Source: Stenotrophomonas indicatrix (GTDB lineage Bacteria; Pseudomonadota; Gammaproteobacteria; Xanthomonadales; Xanthomonadaceae). From it: a stretch of DNA of 64,000 nt. Below the pieces are notes generated by a model that ran no database searches, was not told the origin of the DNA, and was given only the letters and a program-made list of their open reading frames with translations. Location: contig NZ_PEJS01000001.1 in the NCBI RefSeq assembly GCF_002750975.1, positions 3,844,001 to 3,908,000 on the forward strand. The letters are read 5' to 3'. Both the position numbers and the translations under genes were made by a program. This document shows, in pieces, positions 48,238 to 56,671 of the stretch. Within the stretch, counting starts at the first letter, position 1, and each line of letters begins with the position of its first letter.

Positions 48238-50216
48238 GCGCCTGCCTCCTGCAGCTTGGCGTGGTTGGCCGCTTCGGTACGCGCCACCTCTTCGGAGCTG
48301 ACGTAGTAATCCACGTCCTCGTTGTAGGAGCGCGCGATCAGGGTGGCGATCATCGCGATGAAGCTGGCACCGGCCATCCACCAGATGTGCCACACCAGGG
48401 CGAAGCACAGCACCAGGATCCAGACGTTGAGGATCAGCGGCACACCGGTGTTCTTCGGCATGTGGATCGGTGCGTACTTCTTCGGCGGCGGCGGCAGGCC
48501 GCGCTTCTTCGCTTCGTGGAAGGCGTCCAGCTCATCGGCCTTGGGCACCACGGCGAAGTTGTAGAACGGCGGCGGCGATGGCGTGGCCCATTCCAGCGTG
48601 CGTGCATTCCACGGGTCGCCGGTGAGGTCGAGGTTGCGCTTGCGGTCGCGCACACTGACGTAGATCTGCACCAGCATCAGGATGATGCCCGCGAACACGA
48701 ACAGCGCACCGATGAAGGCGGCGATCAGGTACGGCGTCCACGCCGGGTTGTCGTACTGGTTCATGCGCCGGGTCATGCCCATGAAGCCCAGCATGTACAG
48801 CGGCATGAAGGCCAGGTAGAAGCCGATCACCCAGCAGGCGAAGGACCACTTGCCCAGGCGCTCGTTGAGGGTGAAGCCGAACACCTTCGGGAACCAGTAG
48901 ACGAAGCCGGCCAGGTAGCCGAACAGCGCACCGCCGATGATGGTGTTGTGGAAGTGCGCGACCAGGAACAGGCTGTTGTGCAGCAGGAAGTCCGCGCCCG
49001 GGATGGCCAGCAGCACGCCGGTCATGCCACCGATGGTGAAGGTGACCAGGAAGGCGATGGTCCACAGCATCGGCACGCTGAACTCCACGCGGCCGCCGTA
49101 CATGGTGAACAACCAGGTGAAGATCTTCACGCCGGTGGGGATGGCGATGATCATCGTCATGATGCCGAAGAAGGCATTGACGCTGGCACCGGAGCCCATG
49201 GTGAAGAAGTGGTGCAGCCAGACGATGAAGGACAGGATGCCGATCGCGAGGGTGGCGCCGACCATCGACTTGTAGCCGAACAGCTTCTTGCGCGAGAAGG
49301 TGGCGGTCACTTCAGAGAAGATGCCGAACGCCGGCAGCACCAGGATGTACACCTCCGGGTGGCCCCAGGCCCACACCAGGTTCACGTACATCATCGGGTT
49401 GCCACCCAACGTGTTGGTGTAGAAGTTGAAGTCCAGGTAGCGGTCCAGGGTGAGCGCACCCAGGGCTACGGTCAGGATCGGGAAGGCGGCGATGATGATC
49501 ACGCTGGTGACCAGCACGGTCCAGGTGAACACCGGCATCTTCATCAACGTCATGCCCGGCGCACGCATGCGCAGGATGGTGATGAACAGGTTGACGCCGG
49601 TCAGCAACGTACCGATGCCGGAGGCCTGCAACGCCCAGATGTAGTAGTCGACACCGACCCCCGGACTGAACTCGATGCCCGACAGCGGCGGATAGGCGAC
49701 CCAGCCGGTCATCGCGAATTCGCCAACACCCAGCGAGATCATCATCAGCGCGGCGCCGACCACGAAGATCCAGAAGCTGAAGGCGTTGAGGAACGGGAAC
49801 GCCATGTCGCGCGCGCCGATCTGCAGCGGCACGATGATGTTCATCAGGCCGACCACGAACGGGGTGGCCACGAAGAAGATCATGATCACGCCGTGCGCGG
49901 TGAAGATCTGGTCGTAGTGTTCCGGTGGCAGGAAGCCATCGCTGCCCGGCCCGGCCGCCGCCAGCTGTGCGCGCATCATCAGTGCATCGGCGAAGCCGCG
50001 CACCAGCATGACCAGCGCGACGACCACGTACATGATGCCGATCTTCTTGTGGTCCACGGTAGTGAACCAGTCGCGCCAGAGCACGCCCCACAGCTTGAAA
50101 TAGCTTACCGCGCCGAGCAGCGCGAGGCCGCCCAGCACCATGGCCGCCAACGTGACCACGACGATCGGCTCGTGCAGCGGCACGGCCTCCCACGTCAATT
50201 TACCCAACATGTTCAT
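48234..50216 (-). CDS. cyoB: Cytochrome bo3 ubiquinol oxidase subunit I
   Basis: A 660-residue catalytic subunit with about 15 helices. Heme-copper ligands are visible: His in [11 protein letters not shown] (low-spin heme), [12 protein letters not shown] (CuB His and cross-linked Tyr), WLHHFFTMG (CuB His pair) and [12 protein letters not shown] (heme o3/b ligands). The GHPEVY D/K-channel region is standard. It reduces O2 to water, takes electrons from ubiquinol and pumps protons. The start shares bases with the cyoA stop (TAATG). Confidence 0.97.
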   Translation of the reverse strand: MNMLGKLTWEAVPLHEPIVVVTLAAMVLGGLALLGAVSYFKLWGVLWRDWFTTVDHKKIGIMYVVVALVMLVRGFADALMMRAQLAAAGPGSDGFLPPEHYDQIFTAHGVIMIFFVATPFVVGLMNIIVPLQIGARDMAFPFLNAFSFWIFVVGAALMMISLGVGEFAMTGWVAYPPLSGIEFSPGVGVDYYIWALQASGIGTLLTGVNLFITILRMRAPGMTLMKMPVFTWTVLVTSVIIIAAFPILTVALGALTLDRYLDFNFYTNTLGGNPMMYVNLVWAWGHPEVYILVLPAFGIFSEVTATFSRKKLFGYKSMVGATLAIGILSFIVWLHHFFTMGSGASVNAFFGIMTMIIAIPTGVKIFTWLFTMYGGRVEFSVPMLWTIAFLVTFTIGGMTGVLLAIPGADFLLHNSLFLVAHFHNTIIGGALFGYLAGFVYWFPKVFGFTLNERLGKWSFACWVIGFYLAFMPLYMLGFMGMTRRMNQYDNPAWTPYLIAAFIGALFVFAGIILMLVQIYVSVRDRKRNLDLTGDPWNARTLEWATPSPPPFYNFAVVPKADELDAFHEAKKRGLPPPPKKYAPIHMPKNTGVPLILNVWILVLCFALVWHIWWMAGASFIAMIATLIARSYNEDVDYYVSSEEVARTEAANHAKLQEAGA

Positions 50217-51121
50217 TACTCCTGGGAAACCTGGGCACCGCCGGCAGCGCCCGCCGGGGTTGCAGCAGCGGTGTTCTCACCGACGCCGATGAACTGGTCG
50301 ATGACCTTCTTGAACAGCAGCGGTTCGACGCTGGAGAAGTGCTGCACCGGCGCGTTCTTCGACGGTGCGGCCAGCGCCTTGAACTGCTCGAAGCTGAGCG
50401 CATCCGGCGCGCTGCGCACCTCGGCCACCCAGCGATCGAAGTCTTCGTTGCTGCTGGCGGTGGCGATGAACTTCATGTTCGAGAAGCCATGGCCGCTGTA
50501 GTTGCCGGACATGCCACGGAACTGGCCGGGCTCGTTGGCGATCAGGTGCAGCTGCGTGCGCATGCCGGCCATCGCGTAGATCTGTCCACCCAGCTGCGGG
50601 ATGAAGAAGGTGTTCATCGTCGAGTTGGAGGTGATGTTGAACGCCAGCGCGCGGTTGGCCGGGAAGTTGAGCTGGTTGACGGTGGCGATGCCCAGGTCCG
50701 GGTACACGAACACCCACTTCCAGTCGGTGGCGATCACGTCCACGTGCAGCGGTTCGCCGGCCACGTCCAGCGGCTTGTACGGATCGAGCTCGTGGGTGGA
50801 CTTCCACACGATCACCGCCAGCACCGCGATGATCAGCAACGGCACGCCCCAGACCACCACTTCCACCTTCGTGGAGTGCGACCAGTCCGGCGTGTACTTC
50901 GCCTTGGTATTGCCGGCGCGGAAGCGCCAGGCGAACACGAAGGTCAGCACGATGGCCGGCACGACGACGATCAGCATCAGGCCGATGCAGATCAGGATCA
51001 GGTCGCGCTGTGCGATCCCGACCATGCCCTTCGAATCCAGCAGCACCCAATCGCAGCCCGTCAGGGCGATGCAGGCCAGGGCGACCAGCGCCAGGCGGAT
51101 GCGGTTCCAGCAGATATTCAT
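50216..51121 (-). CDS. cyoA: Cytochrome bo3 ubiquinol oxidase subunit II
   Basis: A 301-residue lipoprotein with lipobox LTGC (Cys23), two helices and a periplasmic cupredoxin domain. In the region that carries CuA ligands in cytochrome c oxidases, this protein reads [16 protein letters not shown], with no cysteines. The absence of CuA marks it as a quinol oxidase. It is the first gene of the operon and is divergent from a MocR-type regulator across a 183-base region holding a CATACAA-N9-TTGTATG palindrome. Confidence 0.96.
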   Translation of the reverse strand: MNICWNRIRLALVALACIALTGCDWVLLDSKGMVGIAQRDLILICIGLMLIVVVPAIVLTFVFAWRFRAGNTKAKYTPDWSHSTKVEVVVWGVPLLIIAVLAVIVWKSTHELDPYKPLDVAGEPLHVDVIATDWKWVFVYPDLGIATVNQLNFPANRALAFNITSNSTMNTFFIPQLGGQIYAMAGMRTQLHLIANEPGQFRGMSGNYSGHGFSNMKFIATASSNEDFDRWVAEVRSAPDALSFEQFKALAAPSKNAPVQHFSSVEPLLFKKVIDQFIGVGENTAAATPAGAAGGAQVSQE

Positions 51122-51245
51122 TGGTGGTCAACCCTGTTGAAGATGCGCGCTTGACCGGCTCGCCTGCGCGCAGCGCCCGGGCGTGGAGCGGCTACACTGT
51201 GGGTACGAGGTCGCCTACAAACAGGCGAGCCACTCCAATCAAGCC

Positions 51246-51268
51246 CATACAAGATACAGCATTGTATG
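51246..51268. promoter_or_regulatory. MocR/GntR-type operator between cyoA and the regulator
   Basis: CATACAA - 9 bases - TTGTATG. An identical arm pair with the same spacing recurs at 52741-52763 after the regulator gene. The placement at the regulator's own promoter suggests autoregulation; control of cyoABCD is possible because the site lies about 125 bases from cyoA's start. Confidence 0.65.
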
Positions 51269-51304
51269 GACTTGTGCATCTGCACGTATGGAAAAATCCG
51301 ACCG

Positions 51305-52720
51305 ATGACGCCTCCTGCTGCCGGCCGCCGCCTGAAACACCCCAACCGGACTTGGGTCCGCCCGTTCCGTGAGGGCGCAGGACCGCTGTACCTGCAGATC
51401 GCCCAGCAGGTGCGTGAGGCGGTGGACGATGGCGTGCTGCGCCCGGGCGATCGCCTGCCGCCGCAGCGCGACCTGGCCCAGCAGGTGGGGGTGGACCTGA
51501 CCACGGTCACCCGCGCCTTCGCCGAACTGCGCCAGGCCGGCCTGCTGGACGCGCAGGGCGCGGGCGGCACCTTCATTGCGATGTCCGCCGGCAACCGCAG
51601 CACCTCGGTCGACCTGAGCATGAACATCCCGCCGCTGCTGGGCAGCGCGCCGTTCGCACAGGGCATGGAGGCCGGTTTCCAGCACCTGGGCCAGCAGCTG
51701 GGCCAGGGCGAGCTGATGAGCTACCACGTCGGTGCCGGCAGCCGCGACGACCGCGCTGCGGCCGTGCAATGGCTGGCGCCGGTGCTCGGCCCGGTGGGCG
51801 CCGAGCGGGTGGTGATCTGCCCCGGCGCGCAGACTGCGCTGTGCGCACTGATCCTGGCCCGCACCCAGCCGGGCGAACTGATCGCCGCCGAGCAGTTGAC
51901 CTATCCGGGCCTGCTGGCCGCTGCGCGCGTGCTGCAGCGGGGCGTGGTGCCGGTGGCGATGGACGCCGAGGGCATGCTGCCCGATGCCCTGGACGAAGCC
52001 TGCCAGCTGCGCCGGCCGCGCCTGCTGTACCTGGTGCCGACCATCCAGAACCCGACCACGGCGACAATGTCGGCGCAGCGCCGGCAGGCCCTGCTGGCGG
52101 TGGCAAGGCGGCACGAACTGACCGTGGTCGAGGACGATCCCTACTGGCTGCTGGCCGGCGATGCCGCGCCGCCGCTGGCCGCGCTGGCCGACGGTGGCTG
52201 CCCGGTCTACTACATCTCCACCCTGTCCAAGTGCCTGGCCCCCGGCCTGCGCACGGCCTACCTGGTAGTGCCGGGCGGCGAGCCGATGGAGCCGGTGCTG
52301 GACGCCCTGCGTGCGATCGCGCTGATGCCCACCCAGTCGATGGTGGCCGTGGCCTCGCACTGGATCCGCACCGGCCAGGCGCAGGCGATGGTGCAGCGCT
52401 TCCAGCAGGAACTGCGCGAGCGCCAGGCCATTGCTGCCCGCTACCTGCCCGCCCGCCGCCAGGCCCACCCGGCCGGCCTGCATGTGTGGCTGCCGTTGCC
52501 GCCGCGGCTGGACCAGTACCGGCTGATCCAGGCGGCACAGGAACAGGGCCTGGGCATTGCCAGCTCCGACGCCTTCAGCGTGGAGGAACCGCCACCGGGC
52601 AACGCCATCCGCCTGTCGCTGGGCGGTGCGGTGGACCAGGAGGCACTGGCCGGCGCGCTGGCCAAGCTGAACGAGATCCTGTCCGAGGCGCCCGACGCGC
52701 GGCATTCGGCGATCGTCTGA
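51305..52720 (+). CDS. MocR-type GntR/aminotransferase-like regulator (first)
   Basis: A 471-residue fusion. It has an N-terminal GntR winged helix (about 25-92; PLYLQIAQQVREAV, PPQRDLAQQVGVDLTTVTRAF given as PQRDLAQQ and TTVTRAF), a linker, and a fold-type I aminotransferase domain with YLVPTIQNPT, VVEDDPYW and PLP lysine K309 (STLSKCLAPG). MocR proteins sense PLP or amino-compound ligands. ATG 51305 is used because the in-frame ATG at 51266 falls within the operator. Its palindromes suggest that it controls itself and the downstream thioredoxin-like genes. Confidence 0.9.
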   Translation: MTPPAAGRRLKHPNRTWVRPFREGAGPLYLQIAQQVREAVDDGVLRPGDRLPPQRDLAQQVGVDLTTVTRAFAELRQAGLLDAQGAGGTFIAMSAGNRSTSVDLSMNIPPLLGSAPFAQGMEAGFQHLGQQLGQGELMSYHVGAGSRDDRAAAVQWLAPVLGPVGAERVVICPGAQTALCALILARTQPGELIAAEQLTYPGLLAAARVLQRGVVPVAMDAEGMLPDALDEACQLRRPRLLYLVPTIQNPTTATMSAQRRQALLAVARRHELTVVEDDPYWLLAGDAAPPLAALADGGCPVYYISTLSKCLAPGLRTAYLVVPGGEPMEPVLDALRAIALMPTQSMVAVASHWIRTGQAQAMVQRFQQELRERQAIAARYLPARRQAHPAGLHVWLPLPPRLDQYRLIQAAQEQGLGIASSDAFSVEEPPPGNAIRLSLGGAVDQEALAGALAKLNEILSEAPDARHSAIV

Positions 52721-52740
52721 GCCATCCCGTGGGCCATACC

Positions 52741-52763
52741 CATACAAGATGATATCTTGTATG
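52741..52763. promoter_or_regulatory. Second MocR-type operator, before the thioredoxin-like operon
   Basis: CATACAAGAT-GAT-ATCTTGTATG is a perfect ten-base inverted repeat with the same CATACAA-N9-TTGTATG core as the site upstream of the regulator. It lies 20 bases after the regulator's stop codon and about 30 bases before the next start. A partial extra half-site (TGTATGG) follows at once. Confidence 0.7.
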
Positions 52764-52791
52764 CAATGTATGGACGGAGGATGTGCCGCAG

Positions 52792-53052
52792 ATGGCCGCC
52801 GACAAACTGAAGTTCCACCTGGTGATGGCCGGCTGCGGCGGGTTCGTCGTGCTGATGCTGGCCGCCCTGGCCTGGGTCTGCCTGCAACCGCAGACCGTGG
52901 ATGTGCAGGCCGCCGAGCGCCACGCCATTGAACAGTGCCTGCAACGCAGCGAGGACGCGGCGCGCAGCGAGATCCAGCGCCGCGCCCAGGCCGACTCCTG
53001 CCGCGAGATGCGCAAGCAGTACGTGCACAAGTTCGGCGCGGACGGCTCCTGA
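52792..53052 (+). CDS. Small membrane-anchored hypothetical protein
   Basis: An 86-residue protein with one N-terminal helix (about 12-32, VMAGCGGFVVLMLAALAWV) and a charged periplasmic tail with two cysteines (IEQCLQRS; DSCREMRKQ). GGAGG lies 11 bases before ATG 52792; the in-frame GTG 52783 is too close to it. Its stop overlaps the start of the thioredoxin-like gene. No family is known to me; a redox partner of the next gene is possible. Confidence 0.6.
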   Translation: MAADKLKFHLVMAGCGGFVVLMLAALAWVCLQPQTVDVQAAERHAIEQCLQRSEDAARSEIQRRAQADSCREMRKQYVHKFGADGS

Positions 53053-53654
53053 TGGGCGCAGCCGCGCCGCGCCCACGCCGTTCGATGCTGCCGGTGATGA
53101 TCGCCCTCGCCTGCCTGTTCATGGCCGGCGTGGCGGCGGCACTGTGGCAGTACTTCGGCTATGGCGAGCAGTCCACGTTTGCCGAACAGGCCATCGTCTT
53201 CGATGACTCGCAGCTGCGGTTGCCGGCGGAACTGGCCGGTAACACCGGCCGCATCCGCGTGGTGCATTTCTGGGACCCGGCCTGCGGCGTGTGCAACCGG
53301 GAAACCGGTGCGCACCTGAGCTACCTGATCAGCATGTATCGCCGCGCCGGCATCGACTTCTATGCCATCCGCCGCCCCGGCACCCAGGGTGAACTGCCCG
53401 AGCCGCTGCGCAGCAAGGTGATCACCCTGCCGACCATCGACGGCATCGGGAACATTCCGGCCAGCCCGGCGGTGGCGATCTGGGACCGCCAGGGCCACCT
53501 GGCCTATGCCGGCCCGTACAGCATCGGCATGGTCTGCAATTCGGCCAACAGCTTCGTCGAACCGTTGCTGGACAAACTGGTGCGCGGGGAAACCGTGCGC
53601 CCGAAAGGACTGCTTGCCGTGGGCTGCTACTGCCCCTGGCAGGCCCAGCGCTGA
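53052..53654 (+). CDS. Membrane-anchored thioredoxin-like protein
   Basis: A 200-residue protein with a transmembrane anchor (about 13-34) and a periplasmic thioredoxin-like fold. The redox motif is CGVC in HFWDPACGVCNRE, followed by LPTIDGIGNIPASPAVAIWD, which holds the cis-Pro-type region (quoted as IPASPAVAIWD). Three further cysteines near the C-terminus (VCNSAN; GCYCPW) may be structural. This is a DUF6436-like layout. It is coupled to the preceding small gene (TGATG) and followed nine bases later by a second MocR gene. Confidence 0.72.
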   Translation: MGAAAPRPRRSMLPVMIALACLFMAGVAAALWQYFGYGEQSTFAEQAIVFDDSQLRLPAELAGNTGRIRVVHFWDPACGVCNRETGAHLSYLISMYRRAGIDFYAIRRPGTQGELPEPLRSKVITLPTIDGIGNIPASPAVAIWDRQGHLAYAGPYSIGMVCNSANSFVEPLLDKLVRGETVRPKGLLAVGCYCPWQAQR

Positions 53655-53663
53655 GGACGCGCG

Positions 53664-55193
53664 ATGACATCACCGACGCTGGCTGGCGCAGCCGCCACAC
53701 ACAACAACGGCGGTCACCTGTCCGAACCGACCGATGGTTATGGACAGGCTCCCGCCGTTGGAAGCAACGATACGCCCCGACATCCTCCGTACATGCCGCG
53801 ACCCGATGTCGCAGGGCCTGGCATTGCAGGGCTGGGCTGGGTGCAGGACGTGCACGTGCACAGCGGCCCGATCTACCTGCGCATCGTCAACACGCTGGAA
53901 CGCACCATCAATCGCGGTGGCCTTGCGCCCGGGCAACGGCTGCCCTCGCAGCGCGCGTTGGCGCAGCAGCTCGGCGTGGATCTGACCACGGTGACCCGCG
54001 CCTTCGATGAAGCACGCAAGCGTGGACTGATCGAAGCACGCGGGCCACAGGGCAGCTTCATCGCGCCGCCCAAGGCGGGCTTTGACCAGGCCGTCGATCT
54101 CAGCATGAACGTGCCACCGGTACCCGACGCCGATGCACTGGCGGAAATGCTGCGTCGAGGCGCCGCGGCGGTGCTTGCGCGCAGCAATGCGCCGAACCTG
54201 ATGACCTATCACCTGGGCGGTGGCAACCCGACCGACCGCCACGCGGCGGCGCGCTGGCTGCAGCCGATGCTGGGCACGGTGGACGACGCACGCCTGCTGC
54301 TGACCGAAGGCGCGCAGGTGGCGCTGGCGGCGATCCTGCTCAGCCAGGGGCGCGAGGGCGATGCGATCCTCTGCGACCGGTTGGTGTATCCGGGTCTGCT
54401 GCAGGCCGCCGCCGCACTGGGACGGCGGCTGGTCACGGTGGAGGGCGACGAACACGGCATGTGCCCGGAGGCGCTGGCCCGCCGGGCGCGGGAATGTGGC
54501 GCGCGACTGGTCTACCTCAACCCCACCTGCCAGAACCCAACGGCACTGACCGTGCCCACCACGCGGCGCGAAGCGTTGGCGCGGGTGCTGGAGCGCGAAG
54601 GCCTGCTGGCGATCGAGGACGATCCGTACTGGCACCTGGCCGTCACCGCGCCCATTCCGCTGGCGACGCTGGCACCGCGACACGTGTTCCATGTGGCCAC
54701 GCTTTCAAAGGTGATCAGCCCTGGCCTGCGTACCGCGTTCGTGCAATGCCCGGGCGCCGCCCATGCCGAGGCGATGGCCACCGCACTGCGTGCCACGCGG
54801 TTGATGGGTCACCCGCTGGTATCCGCGCTGGCCAGCCAGCTGCTGCTGGATGGCTCGGCGCAGGCGCTGCTGGCGCAGGTACGCGAGGAAGCGCGAGAGC
54901 GCACTCGGATGGCGCGGTATCTGCTGGCGCCCTCGTTGCTGGAGCGCGCCGATGGGCTGCATGCGTGGTGCCGGGTGCCAGCGCCGTGGACCGACGCCAC
55001 GCTGGTGCGTACGGCGCAGCTGCAGGGCCTGGCGATCGCGCCTTCATCGGCGTTCTGTTCGCCGGGCGCAACGTTCGCGAGCGGGGTGCGGCTGTCGTTG
55101 GGATTGGCTGCGGACCGGCGGCAACTGGAAAACGCGCTGCGGCGGATCGATCGGTTGTTGTTGTCCGATGCGCTGCCGGCGATTGACCGGTAG
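53664..55193 (+). CDS. MocR-type GntR/aminotransferase-like regulator (second)
   Basis: A 509-residue protein of the same architecture as the regulator 1 kb upstream. It has a ~60-residue disordered N-terminal extension, winged helix (about 68-135; PIYLRIVNTLERTI, LPSQRALAQQLGVD), then the aminotransferase-like domain with YLNPTCQNPT, AIEDDPYW and PLP lysine K349 (ATLSKVISPG). GAGGA precedes the ATG by six bases. The two MocR proteins share the motif series closely, so the pair looks like a duplication bracketing the thioredoxin-like genes. Confidence 0.88.
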   Translation: MTSPTLAGAAATHNNGGHLSEPTDGYGQAPAVGSNDTPRHPPYMPRPDVAGPGIAGLGWVQDVHVHSGPIYLRIVNTLERTINRGGLAPGQRLPSQRALAQQLGVDLTTVTRAFDEARKRGLIEARGPQGSFIAPPKAGFDQAVDLSMNVPPVPDADALAEMLRRGAAAVLARSNAPNLMTYHLGGGNPTDRHAAARWLQPMLGTVDDARLLLTEGAQVALAAILLSQGREGDAILCDRLVYPGLLQAAAALGRRLVTVEGDEHGMCPEALARRARECGARLVYLNPTCQNPTALTVPTTRREALARVLEREGLLAIEDDPYWHLAVTAPIPLATLAPRHVFHVATLSKVISPGLRTAFVQCPGAAHAEAMATALRATRLMGHPLVSALASQLLLDGSAQALLAQVREEARERTRMARYLLAPSLLERADGLHAWCRVPAPWTDATLVRTAQLQGLAIAPSSAFCSPGATFASGVRLSLGLAADRRQLENALRRIDRLLLSDALPAIDR

Positions 55194-55202
55194 TGGAAGG
55201 GC

Positions 55203-55373
55203 ATCCACGCATGGCGTGGATCTACTGGGCCTGTTCCGGTAGATGCCAACCTTGGTTGGCAATGCCCGTTCACGCCATGCGTGGATGGGTGTTGCACCTG
55301 GTAGTGCCGGCCGCTGGCCGGCAACGGCATGCACACTACGGTCATGAGGTTGCCGGCCAGCGGCCGGCACTAC
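55203..55373. repeat. Four mixed SMAG elements
   Basis: The order is ATCCACGC-ATGGCGTGGATCTAC (55203-55225), GTAGATGCCAACC-TTGGTTGGC (55239-55260), GTAGTGCCGGCCGC-TGGCCGGC (55301-55323) and its inverted copy GCCGGCCAGCGGCCGGCACTAC (55351-55373). The last overlaps the stop codon of the leftward aminotransferase gene. The last two form an inverted dimer. Confidence 0.8.
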
Positions 55374-56671
55374 CCCAGCGCGGCCAACGCCTGCACCAGC
55401 GCATCCATCTGCGCGGGGCGGGTGAACACCGATGGTGTCACCCGCACGCAGGCGCCGGAGTCCAGGCCATCGCGATGGGTGGTGAATATCCGATGTTCAT
55501 CCAGCAGCCGTTTCTGCAGCGCCAGGTTGTCTTCCACCGAGGCATGGCCACGCAGGCGGAAGCTGGCCAATGCACTGGCCAACGCCGGATCCGGCGACGA
55601 CAGCACCTCGATATGCGCCATCTGCCGCGCCGCCACCGTCCAACGCTCACGCAGGTAGCGCAGCCGCGCCTGCTTGTTCGCTGCGCCGATGCGCTGATGC
55701 AGCGCGATGGCCTCCGGCAGCGCCAGATAGGCGGCGAAGTTGACCGTGCCGGTGTGCACGCGACTGCCCACGCGGCCGTCGTCGGTCTCGCCCATGTACG
55801 GATCCAGGTCGGCCACGCGTCCTTTGCGCACGTACATCGCGCCCACGCCCACCGGTGCGCCGATCCACTTGTGCAGGTTGATGCCAACGAAATCGGCCTT
55901 CAGGTCCGGCACCGCGTAGTCGATCTGGCCAAAGCCATGTGCGGCATCGACAATCACATCGATGCCGCGCGCCCGCGCACGCTCGGCGAGCTCGGCCACC
56001 GGCAGCACCAGCCCATGGCGGTGGCTGACCTGGGTCAGCAGCACCAGTTTCAGGCGCGGCAGGCGCGCGAATGCCTCATCGTAGGCCTGCAGGATCTGCT
56101 CATGGGTGGGCATCACCGGCAGTGCGATGCGCTCGACCTGCACGCCACGACGCTGCTGCAACCAGCGCATCGCGTTGATCATGCTGTCGTAGTCGATGTC
56201 GGCGTACAGCACCTGGTCGCCCGCGGCCAACCGGTTGTAGCCACCGATCAGCGCGAGCATCGCTTCGGTGGCGCCACGGGTCAGCGCGATCTCGTCGGCG
56301 CCGACGCCAAGCATGTCGGCCACCTGCCGATGCACGGCCACGTACTGCGCCGGGAACGCGTGGCGACCGTACCAGGCATTGCCCCGGTTCACTTCGGCGG
56401 TATGCCGCTGGTAGCTGGCCAGGGTCTGCTTGCCCATCGCGCCCCAGTAGCCGTTCTCCAGGTGGTTCACTTCATCGGTGATGTCGAAGTGGCTGGCGAC
56501 GGCGGACCAGTACGACTCGTCACGGGCCAGCACATCCGGCGTCGTGGAAGGTGCAGGAATGTCCATCGGCACAGCGTAGCGCGCGGCCGTCGGAGCAGCC
56601 AGCGCGGCAAGCGCCGCACTGGCCGGCAACAGCGCACCTGCGCGCAGCAGGGAGCGGCGGCTGTGGTCCAT
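55370..56671 (-). CDS. Tat-exported class V aminotransferase-like enzyme
   Basis: A 433-residue protein with a twin-arginine signal (SRRSLLRAGALLP, cleavage near APTAA) and a PLP fold-type I domain of the isopenicillin-N epimerase/cysteine desulfurase group. Landmarks are LENGYWG, TRGATEAML, ADIDYDSM, VDAAHGFG and PLP lysine in GINLHKWIGAPVG. A PLP enzyme in the periplasm, carried folded by Tat, suggests an extracytoplasmic amino-compound substrate. Its start overlaps the stop of the TonB receptor gene (TGATG), so the receptor may import or bind the same compound. Confidence 0.87.
   Translation of the reverse strand: MDHSRRSLLRAGALLPASAALAALAAPTAARYAVPMDIPAPSTTPDVLARDESYWSAVASHFDITDEVNHLENGYWGAMGKQTLASYQRHTAEVNRGNAWYGRHAFPAQYVAVHRQVADMLGVGADEIALTRGATEAMLALIGGYNRLAAGDQVLYADIDYDSMINAMRWLQQRRGVQVERIALPVMPTHEQILQAYDEAFARLPRLKLVLLTQVSHRHGLVLPVAELAERARARGIDVIVDAAHGFGQIDYAVPDLKADFVGINLHKWIGAPVGVGAMYVRKGRVADLDPYMGETDDGRVGSRVHTGTVNFAAYLALPEAIALHQRIGAANKQARLRYLRERWTVAARQMAHIEVLSSPDPALASALASFRLRGHASVEDNLALQKRLLDEHRIFTTHRDGLDSGACVRVTPSVFTRPAQMDALVQALAALG

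Noticed and set aside
48261..50501. 746-residue open frame on the + strand opposite cyoB
   Set aside because: It is the antisense shadow of cyoB. Composition is unnaturally rich in His/Gln/Arg/Asp, no domain is visible, and the opposite strand encodes a complete oxidase subunit.
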